Source of the DNA: Colletotrichum lupini | Taxonomy: Eukaryota; Ascomycota; Sordariomycetes; Glomerellales; Glomerellaceae | DNA: 64,000 nucleotides | Direction of reading: 5' to 3' | Assembly (NCBI RefSeq): GCF_023278565.1 | Contig: NC_064672.1 | Location: 4,402,001 to 4,466,000, forward strand | In this document: positions 49,851 through 60,901 of the stretch, in pieces | Position numbering within the stretch: the first letter of the stretch is position 1 | How the letters are laid out: the number at the start of each line of letters is the position of its first letter | Notes under the pieces: model-generated | Database searches by the model: none | What the model was told of the DNA's origin: nothing | The model's input: only the letters and a program-made list of their open reading frames with translations | Made by a program: the position numbers and the translations under genes

Positions 49851-52732
49851 ATGCTTCGCCGCGTGAGAGACCGGAATTTGAAGAGAAAATCTTCTCACGG
49901 CTTCATATAGCAAGCTGAGCTCATGATCGGGAACTGAAACCCTCTCATGGGTGTATTACTTACGCTGTCGTGAGGAGCAACAGACGGCTCACTTCTTGAT
50001 ACATCAACAGATATAACAGCCGCACGACGAGATCTTTGTGAATTTTGATATCGGAAGATGACGAGCCCCACGCTGGCGTGAAACAGGTTGGTTCAAGCAG
50101 TCGCCATGTTTCGATCTTGCCGGTCGTGTCGAAGACGGAGTTCGGGGTCGAATACAGACATGTCGTCTTTGGGTAGGCTGATTCAGTCGGGTCTCTAGCA
50201 GCATTCTCTTCTCATGCCGTCCGTTCCAAGAATCCCCTCTTACGATTGTAACGAATGGTCGTTTGATCTGGCAGGCGGGATTGTATTTGGTCCTCCTGGA
50301 AAGGTTATAGAACGCGTATCTCACAAGTGTAACTAGATACCCGAGAAGTACAAGTCCACAAGAGACTGGACTAACAACGGGAATTTGTTGTATGTAAAGA
50401 CTTGTAAAGACTCTTCGGCAATATAAAAACTCCATATTCAAGGAACCTGGCGTTATTCTCATGCGATAGATGGACGACCTTCTAAGTTATATACAAGCCA
50501 CTGTGTGTCAACCTTGAACAACTGGAGCATGAATAAGTTCATTCTGCATCTCTCAGCCGCTATAATTAACCATCAGAGTGACTGGTCCGGGAGAACAGAT
50601 CGACTTCCGAGCACCTAGAACATCAGAGTCACCACCCGCATGTGCACGACCATGATAGAGCCGGACTTGAGGCAAACGCGTTGCCCTTCTTCTCCAGACA
50701 GTTGTGCTGAACTTGTCGCAATTTAGCGCTGCTACCTAAAGTCTATGTAAGAACATGAAGATCCTCCTAAATCTAGTGGCACTCGAGGCCAAGACGGACT
50801 GACCTAGCATTTCCAAACTTCTCTCATGACATCGAATCCCTTCACCCATCCGTGAGAGATGGCCACCATACGGGACGCTACTCTTCGTTGAACAGAAAAC
50901 AGGGCAGAAAGAATCAGTTCAAATAGACTCAATGCAGGTAGGTACATGGTTTCATTGCCGTCAAGAAACAATTGCATCACGCGCGCTTCCCCCTTCCCCG
51001 TGATTCATCTCTCTCGGCAGCTCACCGCAGCTATGTAAATCGGGACCATTGAGTTCCCTAGCCAGTCTCTACAGAGAAGTAAATGTATCCCCAACGTCTA
51101 CCCAAATCTCGCAAGCAGCGTCGAGTGGTCAAGACCTCTCGGCCTAGTTCATCCCGGAGAACTTGTCAATGACACCAGGCTTCAACTTGTATCAAAAACT
51201 CGGAAACGACCTTTCTGTGGAGGTTGACACAAAACAAACACGACCAGACAAGCTTCGAAGTAAACAACAGAAAGGAGGAGGCACAAACGTAAACATGTTC
51301 ATACAAACCGAGTCACGCACAAAGATATCCGTAGGTCGACCTGTGAACCCAAACCCGGCGAGCAGCACACGAGCATCATTCCCAAGCTCATGAACAACAC
51401 CAAACCTCAAGACCAGGTTCAGGAGAAACCATGTGGCATTCCACCCGAACACAACCGAAATCCTAATCTGTACGAATAACTAGGCACCTCGCCGTCCCAT
51501 AAAGAACCGGTCGTCGTGCCATTTCAACCGTCAAAAAGCATTCACTCAATGTCCCCCGCATGTGTTTGTCTTTTGAGTTTCCCTCTTTCAAAACGCGGGG
51601 TTCATCCGCCTCGCAGGGATGAGCTGCGTCAGCAGCAGGAGCAGGAGCAGGAACAGCAGTGCACCTCGTAGTACCCGGAATACCTTGGACAGAGCAGCTT
51701 GGAAATTCCCATCAACCCATTGCGTAGATTTCTCGTCCTTCGGGGAGTCCACAGACGAACCAACGAGCGTGCCAGGCTGCTACCTACATGAGCCACCTCA
51801 TTGCAATTTGCTGTTAAAGCCAGTACCGTACTTTGTAGTGTTGCAGCAGCAGCTCGTGCGGCACGCCGCCGCCGCCATCGCCCCCAACACCCCCAAAAGG
51901 AATAAGGTGGGAGAAAGCCTCACTTCAAAACCTAGTACCTTACCACGCCTGCGCGCTTACCTACCTTACTCCTCGCGCTCCTCCTCCTCACAGCCCGTGA
52001 GACCCCCCCTGCTGGAAAAAAAGCCTCTTTGGAATTCCGTTTGTCATGTAAACTGCCCATTCGACGAATACACGGCCATCACGTAACCGGTGGCACGAAT
52101 AATGCCATTTCTCGCCCATTCAATCAGCGGAATTTACCCTATTGATGGGCAAAGCTATTGCTAGCAAGCTCCTTACGTACAAAAAGGGACCACTTCGTCC
52201 CCTCCCTCGCTCGCGGTCGTTTCCCATCCCCGCGCTATTCATTCTTTTCTCCATCTTTTGCCCCCGCCCTCCCTATAGCACCTTGGCTCTCGCTGTTCAT
52301 GGCTCGGCTCGGAACCCGCACAGTCGAAAGAAACCATTGGACCATTCGACAATTACAAAGATGTACGGGTATATGATTTCAATATCGAATCTTCATTCCT
52401 ATTTCGGCTTCTCTTTTTTTCGACTATGGTTGGGCTTGCTTTGTATGCAGACCCATTTGCGATGGGCAATTGCGGCAGAGGTATCGCTGAGCAACAAAGA
52501 CGAGAGTAAAAAAAAATCACCATCAAAACATCTCGTGTCATGACCATTCGAGCGCGCATTCCCCGCACTTCTCTATCTCGTATTGAGATTCTGATGCAAA
52601 ACCCCAGGCGGTATGGTGTGTGGTATCGATATCGGGACCGCGCCAACACAATGGGGAAAAAAAGTTTGAATATCGCTCATGAGCTGTTGTACCTCGCCCA
52701 CACATTCGGGCTTCGCGTCGAGGCTCCGTGTC
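49851..52732. other. Intergenic, no supported gene
   Basis: Only unsupported open frames. 50004-50462 (-) has one hydrophobic stretch, and 51619-52086 (+) is Ser/Arg-rich. An AGCAGGAGCAGG-type repeat lies near 51636-51660. The 3' region of the pseudokinase-like gene is at the right end. Confidence 0.5.
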
Positions 52733-54580
52733 TCAATACACCGGAGCTTGGTCGCTACGTCCGCCCTGGACACCGGGGCTCGAGTCCCACGGCCCGGGCG
52801 ATCGTACCGGCGGTACCCGGATGTTCCGAATAGCAGTGAACCCGGGCCCGAGGTCTCGGTCTTGATCGCTGCTTGCCGCACTACTCATCCCGCTGTTATT
52901 CGACATACCGCCGCTGCTGTTCGTTCTCGAATGGGATAACCCTCTCGGACTGATGCTTCCAATGCTCTCACTGCCACGTCGCGGCAGTTGCGGTATTGAG
53001 TTCTGTCGGATAGGCTGCGGCATGAGTTCGGCATTGGGGCTGATGGGCTGTATGCGCAAGTGCGACATGCCAAAGTCCCAGCCGCCGTATTGATGAACAC
53101 AGTGAGGCTCCTTAATGTCGCAGTATTTGGTCAACAACTGGTACACTTGTGTTTGCACCTCGGCAGCTGAGGGTCGATCCATCGGATTCGCCGACAGCAT
53201 ACGGGCAACAATGTGCATTAAGGGTACGATGCCTCGGAACACGAGGCCTCCATCGGATTCGGAGACCTTCTTTGACGCCTCCTTTGCTAGTGTCGACATC
53301 CAGGACTCGACCTGTCCGAGGTTCTTGTGAAATGACGAATCCAACACAGCACCACCACGACCGGGGGTCTTGTGCTTGGCAGCACGGTGTGCGGCAAAAC
53401 TTTTTGTTGTCTTTTTGACGAGGAAGCTCATCAGGTCCAAGATGACACAGCCAAGCGAGAAGATGTCGGCGGCTTGCGGGTTCAGATGTGGGTTGGGCGT
53501 GTTCAGCATCGCATTTGGGCTACCCGGGTTATCACTCCTTGGGATGGAGAAGTTGGTGTGCGTCTCCGGAGACGTCGATATAGCCATCGTCGCCATACGA
53601 CCCAAAGGACTCGTTGGACCGCCTGTCGGGCGAAACCATTGTTCCGGGGCTGCGTAGTCGTATGACTCCCGGTCAAACGAATTCTTGTCCGTGTAACCGG
53701 CTAAAACCTCGGCGTTTAGTCTCGTGAAATCCGAGTAAAAGATGTGGAGCTGACTGGTGAAGAGTATAGATGAAGGTTTGATGTTCCCGTGGCATAGCCT
53801 TCTACTATGAAGGTAGGCGAGGGTGTCAGCGAGACAAAGGATCCAGTTCATAATCGTCCGTCTCCGCTCCTTCTTTGACAGATTCTTAAAGGTGGATGGC
53901 GTATTGCCAAAGAAAGACTTCAGGTTGGAATCGGTAGCAGGTGTGAAGAGGACGTATGCCGCTCCGACCTGCGTGTATGAAGCGTAATACGATACCAAGT
54001 GGTCATTCTGGATCCCCCTGATGCTATTGATGATCTCGACGAACTCGCCTTTGGAGAGCTGGCCGAACCCGTTCCCCAGTGGGATGCGGCGTCGGTAAAA
54101 GACTGTACCGGGACAGTTGGGGAGGACGACCTTGTCTACTGAGGTATTCCCCGCCGGTCTGCGCTCGATGATCTCGAGAGGAACAATTTCGTACTCGTTA
54201 AAGACGACGTGGTCGCCTCGTTGGAAGGGCTTCAGCAGATAGGTGAACTGGCGAGAAAAAAACTTGCGCTCAATCTTGTCGTCCCTTTGAGCCGTCAACC
54301 TAAGCCGCTCGACATGCTCGGAAGATATGGGCAGGTCATGGTCGTCCCATGAGTCGTCGACGATACCGAAGATCTGATCTGGGATCTTGAGGTCGACGAG
54401 AATCAAGAAGATGCGCTTGGCCTTGTTGTTGATCCAGTCCCAATACGTCTCATCCGTCAAACCATCACCAAAAGCTAGTGGCTGGCTTAGGCGCTCAATC
54501 TCCTCTGGTAAGAGGTACTGACAGACGAACTGTCTCGTGACAGTAGCGTCAATCTTTGATGCATCCCACCACTGACCCAT
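52733..54580 (-). CDS. Kinase-fold protein lacking canonical catalytic motifs (predicted pseudokinase)
   Basis: A single-exon frame of 615 residues. A fungal N-terminal region (1-150, with an aromatic YWDWINNKAKRIFLI segment) precedes a protein-kinase fold at about 155-500. The catalytic loop reads RLCHGNIKPSSILF, so HRD is HGN (264-266), with the Lys kept. The magnesium loop reads SDFTRLN, so DFG is DFT (284-286). AAPEQW (APE, 311-313) is conserved, as is the later LGCVILDLMSFL helix. No clear Gly-rich loop or VAIK lysine is seen; YRRRIPLG is near where they would be. The C-terminal tail is Ser/Gly/Pro-rich and disordered. HGN-type kinases can bind nucleotide but are often inactive, so a scaffold or allosteric role is likely, though weak activity cannot be excluded. 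Partners are unknown. Confidence 0.85.
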   Translation of the reverse strand: MGQWWDASKIDATVTRQFVCQYLLPEEIERLSQPLAFGDGLTDETYWDWINNKAKRIFLILVDLKIPDQIFGIVDDSWDDHDLPISSEHVERLRLTAQRDDKIERKFFSRQFTYLLKPFQRGDHVVFNEYEIVPLEIIERRPAGNTSVDKVVLPNCPGTVFYRRRIPLGNGFGQLSKGEFVEIINSIRGIQNDHLVSYYASYTQVGAAYVLFTPATDSNLKSFFGNTPSTFKNLSKKERRRTIMNWILCLADTLAYLHSRRLCHGNIKPSSILFTSQLHIFYSDFTRLNAEVLAGYTDKNSFDRESYDYAAPEQWFRPTGGPTSPLGRMATMAISTSPETHTNFSIPRSDNPGSPNAMLNTPNPHLNPQAADIFSLGCVILDLMSFLVKKTTKSFAAHRAAKHKTPGRGGAVLDSSFHKNLGQVESWMSTLAKEASKKVSESDGGLVFRGIVPLMHIVARMLSANPMDRPSAAEVQTQVYQLLTKYCDIKEPHCVHQYGGWDFGMSHLRIQPISPNAELMPQPIRQNSIPQLPRRGSESIGSISPRGLSHSRTNSSGGMSNNSGMSSAASSDQDRDLGPGFTAIRNIRVPPVRSPGPWDSSPGVQGGRSDQAPVY

Positions 54581-57500
54581 GGTGCCCGTTGTCCAAAAAT
54601 CCAGAGGTTGGTCTCGTGAGGGCTGTTCAGCCTTGCGGAGACGTCGGGTCAGCCGCGTATAGCTGGCTCACGGGCTCGATGTTCCACTTGGAGGTTTTTT
54701 TTTGGCGTGTCCTGGGTTGCTTCGCGCAGTTGCTGGCCCCCTGAAATGCGATGACGTGCCTGCCGTCTAGGACGCTGGCGATACAGGCTGCATTACCGCG
54801 TGCCTCAAAGCCCGTTTCTGGGGGGGGGGAGAAGCAGCCGGAGGTCGGGATGTGGGAGCTGAAAGCTGAGAGCTGAGAGCTGCGAGCTGCAAAAATAGGT
54901 CCAGCAAAAAGAGATTATTGGGAGTGTGTGAGGTTTATGTTTGAGACGAAGCAGATCAGATTGGTACTGGACGGGAACGGAATTATTTTCATGGGGTCAG
55001 AGGAAGTGTCGGGTTGGTGGTCAGTTCCATGTCGAGTCCGTCCGTCCACGTCTGCTTCCATGTTTGGGCACCCTCAGTTAAAGAGAGAAGCAGCTTACCC
55101 TTACCTTTGGCTTTCGCGGCAGCCCTTGTACCGCGTCTCGCAAAGACGTAAGCAGAGGTACTTTGGTCCCCGTTCTCAATGGGCAAATGGGGCCCCAACA
55201 CTCGTCTACAATTGCCCAGTATCAGCAAGTCCACACACCCAGGATGGGGCGTTTTTGGCTTTTGCCTTTGGGGACGCAGCGGGCGGCATAGCGGGGGCAA
55301 GGTTGGCAACACACTAGTAACAGAAGGCGAAGAAGGCCCCGGCGTACGGCTTGCGGGCGCAAGCGCGGTTGCATGAGCCATCAGTCTCATTCTCGCGTGC
55401 CCTCGCCCCGTCTGCGTCTTCCAGTTGGAGAAGGGGGGGAACGAGGTCTGCGGGACGGCTTGTACCTGTACCTGTACCTGTACTTGTACGAAGCACCCGA
55501 ACCCTGTCCCCTACTCATAAGCCTGCCGCTGCCGTGGCCATTGTAGACGGTGATGGTACATTCGAGGTGCCCGTCGAGGTGCCCGGTGAGATATCTCCCC
55601 TGGCCCTGACTCTCCTAAAGTTGCGTTTACTTTGCCGGCACTCTCGTGATGGGGAACTCTGAGCTTGTGGCTCGCATGACGTGGTAAGCTCATTGGCCGG
55701 TCTGGCGGCGAGATAAGAAAACCTTCGAGTCCGAGAGTGATGGTTGTCCCATATGATACGGATCAGTAGCCATCTCTTCTGTATTAGTTAGTTAACCTTG
55801 GCCCGTCGTCTATTCGGCAAAAAGCGCCAAATTCGCTCTGGCAGCCTGACAGGCACGCTTTTCAAGTTCGCTGGCGGGATGCCGCACGCACCCGGAGTGC
55901 ATGGCATCGTACATTGCAAGTCAGCACTTGCTGCACGGGGGCTTGCCTTTTCTTGCTGTTACACTGCTTCGTCCACAGCGCATCGTGGCCGATTCCCCAT
56001 GCCGTGCGGGTGAACAATGAAGGCATTCTTGGCGTGCGTTGGCGTCGACTGAATGTATGTTGAATGCACGCGACATCAACGATGCTCGTCGCATCAGGTC
56101 ATCGCGCAGCCAGCTCGCTCCCTGACTCTCGCACCTCGCACCTCGCAGGCTCGCATATCGTAGGCTCGTACTCAAGACCCTGAGGGGGACCCCTCTATCA
56201 GGGGTCACTGGCCAACGTCATGGCTCGCAGCGTACAGCGTGGGCGAAGGTGGGGTATCCCCAAGGACGTACTGCAGTTGGTAGGGGTCGACGAGAAAGAC
56301 CCCCACTCTGAGAGCATATCTTTTTTCCAACGTTGAGCTTCAGACGTGTTCGTGGCTTGGATGCGGTCGCTGCGTCCGCCTTGAAAGATGGGCAGTATCA
56401 TACATCGTTGCGCGACAAGAAGCGAGGATGGCAGAAATTCGATAGGGCGTACGGTATGCTCCGTACGTGACCTGATCTCACCTGTCTTGGAGGGGAAATA
56501 TGCTCGCAGACTCCGTGAACAGGCTTCGGGGAGCCAACAGACAAATAGGAGCACTGCACTGCGCAGACGAGCGGGCGTTTTCAAAGTCTGGCCGCCGGGA
56601 GGGCGGCGGTACAACCGGTGGGCACCGGCAGGCTGGCTCATTGCCAGGCAAGAAGCAGGCCGCGAGCCAGGATTTCCCAACTGATTCCTTCAACCCACAC
56701 ACTCTCCTGCGCGAGCCCCCGGTTCAATTAGGCTCCCCGGCACCAACAGGAGGTTCCATCGATCGGCGACTGTCGAATAATAATGGACGGGTTGGGACAC
56801 AGAGATCAATGGTTAGTGTCGAGGGAGGCACGGGAGGGTCGTAGTGTGCCGTTTTGGGTATGCTTTTTTGGGCATTTTGGTCGTAGAAGCTCGAGAGCAC
56901 CAGGCGCTTGGATACTCGCTGTCTTGGCTAAACCCTGCATCGTGCCATGCCATGTCTGATCACAGCAGATTCCGGGGCAGCACACGAGCTGTTGAAGGAG
57001 TCGTTCTGCGGTGTTGTTATCGAGAAAGTGCCCGTATATCCGCAAGGTAGTGTACGGATATTCTGCTGCACCAGGAGGGACGTTGCGGGCAACAAGGCAG
57101 GCGAAGTGCAGATTCTCTATTGGAGTATCAGCATGAGCATGAGCATGAGCATGCCCCCGGCCTCTGCTCATCACGATTCACCCGGCGGTACCATGTTCGT
57201 TTGATAACCATCGAGTGTCTCTAGGCTTGCTTGATTGGATGCTGAAGCGGGAGAGATGACATGACTGGTGTCCAAGTTGCGGTCGGTAGCGAAGGATTGT
57301 GATGCAGAAGTGAATTGCCAGGATGAGAGTCGGAGTGCCAGGCTCTTGACGTCCGCCGGCCGGTTTCAGTGGAGAGAGTAGAGGTCGGCTCGCGAGACGG
57401 GAAGAGGAATGGAAGGAACGGTGGGAGCGGCGGGGGGAGGTCCAGACGGAAGCTGCTGCTGCTGCTGCTCTTGCTGCAAGGTCACAATGGAAGGTGCGAG

Positions 57501-58365
57501 CTGGAATGCAGTGGTGGGGTCGGACTTGCTCCGCGTGCGTTCCTCAACTGAGCGGGAGGGGGACGAAAGTACCGGTACTTCGCTTACCTCCAGACAGCCA
57601 TACTGGCTTAGGGCACCTTGGACCTTATGTAAAGGAAGCCGGAATTGCTGGATATCTCCTCCAGAAGACAAGAGCACTCACCCATATCGCGACAGCGGCC
57701 TGACATGGATGGGACTGAGCCGAGTTGGCGCTTGACAGTTATTGGTAATCACGGTCGCCAGATCTGTCCCAGGCTCTCGGAGTGGCCCTGGGCCCGCTTT
57801 TGAGCCATCTCAACTTCTCCTCTCACTCGATATAAGAGATGTTTAACTCAGGAAACAGAATTGGACAACAGCCTGGAATACCAAGATCGACGCACTCATT
57901 GCCCTCCCACACTCACTTCACTTACTACGACCCTTTCACTGGCGACTGTAGACTACATGTATGCTCTTCCACATGCTCGTCGACGCTCACCCTAGTGGCG
58001 ATCCCCCGGATTACTCGACATTTGCCGTATGTCTACGCTTGCTTTACAGGCTGTCATTTCTCTCTTCACGATGATTGAATCAGTCCACGAACTCTTGCTC
58101 GTGTTCACCTTTCATTGCCCAGCAAACCGTTGCCTTGGCGGGACGCACAAAAGCACTCTCTGTGTACCTTAAAAATAGGTTACCGGCCTTCCTACGAATA
58201 GATTGTGTCCACTCAAGGATCCGGGCGAGACTCTTTCGCGCCCGCAGAGCTAGGCCCGCAAACGTCTCTCCCTGCACCATCCTCATCTGACATCTGACAA
58301 ACTAATGAGTTGCAACGAGTATCCGTACATGTAGCCCGAGAGTTTAATGTACCCTGCGGTGACTG
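54581..58365. other. Intergenic, microsatellite-rich
   Basis: No supported gene on either strand. It holds the promoter of the pseudokinase-like gene (left end), a (GAGAGCT)-like repeat near 54858-54885, a GTACCT array near 55465-55491, four AGCATG units at 57130-57153 and a (CTG)n run near 57451-57476. Confidence 0.55.
57130..57153. repeat. Four tandem AGCATG hexamers
   Basis: Perfect 6-bp tandem array of four units in intergenic DNA. Confidence 0.85.
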
Positions 58366-58373
58366 CCTGTGGC

Positions 58374-59002
58374 CAGGGTTGGAAATTAGTCTAGTCTAGT
58401 CTAGTATGGCCTGGACTAATACTAGGCTAGTCTAGTACGGCCTGGACTAATACTAGACTAGTATAGTACGGCTTAGACTAATACTATACTAGACTAGTAT
58501 TAGTATACTAATTAGTATATATTAAAAAAACCATTAATAAATCTATAATTAATAATTAATTATAAGTATTAGTATAAATCAAAATAAAACTACCAAAACC
58601 TTTTTTTATATAGCTTTAAAAGCTTAAAAATTATTATTTAAATAAAATATTCATAAAATACTAATTATTTATTGAAATTTTCAAGAATTTAAAAATTAAA
58701 TAATAAATATTTTTTAATTAAATAGTTTGACTTATATTTACTATAGATATTTTTTATTATATTTTTTAGAATTTTTTTAGAATTAATTATAACTAATATT
58801 TAAATTTTTAAAAATAGTAATAAAATTACTATAAATAGTATATTTTATACTAATTAGTATACTATTAGTATACTAATACTAGTCTAGTCTAGTATTAGCT
58901 ATACTAATACTAGTCTAGTATCTTAAAAGGTGGACTAATACTAGACTTACTAGTGATAGACTAGACTAATACTAAATACTAGTAGTATTTTTTCCAACCC
59001 TG
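58374..59002. mobile_element. Non-autonomous hAT-type MITE
   Basis: A 629-bp AT-rich element with inverted ends CAGGGTTGGAAA / TTTCCAACCCTG. It is flanked by a perfect 8-bp duplication CCTGTGGC (58366-58373 and 59003-59010), exactly the hAT target size, and CAGGG ends are typical of hAT. The left subterminal zone holds three tandem 31-bp units (58405-58435, 58436-58466, 58467-58497) built on GGACTAATACTAG. The right subterminal zone carries further copies of CTAGTCTAGT and GACTAATACTAG. There is no coding potential, so movement would need a transposase from elsewhere. Confidence 0.9.
58405..58497. repeat. Three tandem 31-bp subterminal repeats of the MITE
   Basis: Each unit starts TAYGGCYTRGACTAATACTA. 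The three units are equally spaced with no indel. Repeated subterminal motifs are known transposase-binding sites in hAT elements, so this is a likely role here. Confidence 0.85.
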
Positions 59003-59010
59003 CCTGTGGC

Positions 59011-60901
59011 CGACCCAAGCTTCCTTATTACCTCGCATGCTGCAAGGTGCCCATTTGTTGCACTAGCAGTCCAGCAATCAGCCTCGGAGTCTGTTGCTCT
59101 CAAGGCCAAGGGCTAGGCCGGGCCTGAAAGTTTTACCGGGGCTCAGTGTCGATACAGCCATGCCTCGCAAACTCAACACAGATTCCAAAGGGACTAGGAT
59201 CTAATAAGAAGAGAGCATATCTTCTTGACATTTCGGCGAGATGCTTCATTCATGTACGAGCAACTCAGAGGTGCGCCATGCTACCTCTAGCCAAGCAAAG
59301 ACTTGGTCGCTCGCTTGGCGGGGCTCCAACGAAAGCCACCCAAAAAAAAAGTCGACTCTCTCGATCACACCTCTATTGGCCCGCCGCAAGTCTTGGAAAA
59401 CGAAAGAAACGGGCGCTGGTGATGGTGAGTGTGTCACCGGCAAGCCATTCGGTCCATACCACAAAGGTCGCAAAACCCACGCGACATGACGTGCCTTATC
59501 ACGCTACACAATCGATTAGATGTTTATATTATGAGATTGAGTGAGAAATTCTCTATCATGGACCAAAGACGGTTGTCGAGATCTGTGAAGCTCAAAGCTA
59601 CTTCCGAAGCCAAGGTCTCACGGTCAAGGACTCAATGTACAACATCCTCGTGTACTCGAGCTCACTATCTATTGGCTGCGGTGGGTACTTATCCAGCAAC
59701 AGCAACAGCAACTCTTCGGTCACCCGAAATGGCCAAGCGTGCAGAGGAAGTCCGGAGAACCGTGTTGATCTGAAGTTGAAACTTCGGATCACACCTCAAT
59801 GATTAATGATTGCAAAGCAGCATACTCCGTACTAAGGTTGACATTGCGACGGAGTTACGGAGGTTTGCTCGGCTTCCTTGAAGCGAACACCTGAACATTT
59901 GAAGCGGCGCGTAAAGGATTGAGATACCTATCCATCTACCTAAGAGCCAAAGGTGACCTCCACTTGATTTTGCGCCATCTGAGTACATCAAAGGTACGTA
60001 AAGCACGTTTCCGAAAGACCTTACTTGCCTACATCTCGACTCGTCCCAGGTTGCGGATGTGTCTGCCGAGCAAAGGGCACGGCGACAAACCAACGTTGAA
60101 ACTTTGCAATTCTGTGTTTAATCCAAAATCTAGAGTTATGGGCCCTGGTCTGGTCATGAGTCCTGTCCAAGGTCCCTTTCGCAGTCCCAGCTCCGCCGTC
60201 CTACACCAGCTTCATTTTCTGAATTGAAATTGTCGCAATTTCCCCTTTACAGAACCTGGTGTCTATAACAACCCCCACACAAAGCCACAGCACTCCAAGA
60301 GACTCACTCGGTTATCCCAAAGATGACGACGTCTGAGCGGCTCCTCATTCCGCTGCGCAAATGATCAGTGCTTCGCGGTGGAGGGCGGTGAACAGCTGCC
60401 GAGTTTCGGATTCGCGGAGTGTTGAAGCTGACTGGTTCGGGCGATAGATGCGGCCCTCCCCGCCTGGCCCGTGAGATAAGATGATACTTTGTCTCGGTGC
60501 CCGCATCACATACACCACTAAGTATCCCCGAAACAGTTGGCGGATGCGTGGGGCCCGGGTGACAAAGTGCCCCGCAAAGCCCCAAGCTTCCGGACCCAGG
60601 GAGGACTGGAGGCTACGACATCTCAACTCTAAACACGTAACGTGGCTGGCATCCCGCTGTTAGGGAATCTCGGAGCATCGCCATCACCTACCCTCTTACG
60701 CCTCCCATCCTCCATTCGCCTTCGACCGACGGTGCCGAGACGCACTCCGCAGCATGGCCTCTTGAAAGGCATTTTCAGATTCTCCTTTGCATTCTCTTCG
60801 ACACTTTGCGACAGGTTTAATGACAAAATAAAGACCCGACAGACAGGACACACACGCACACCCCCAAACACTAACCTTTTTGGCGTGGATCTACCGCCAA
60901 A
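59011..60901. promoter_or_regulatory. Intergenic region upstream of the MFS transporter
   Basis: No supported gene. It contains a perfect TACTCCGTA (59823-59831). The last 200 bp are C/A-rich and likely form the leader of the transporter gene. Confidence 0.45.

Noticed and set aside
50004..50462. 152-codon open frame on the - strand with one hydrophobic stretch
   Set aside because: No recognisable family, no neighbouring exons, and the rest of the translation is Arg/Pro-rich and not convincing.
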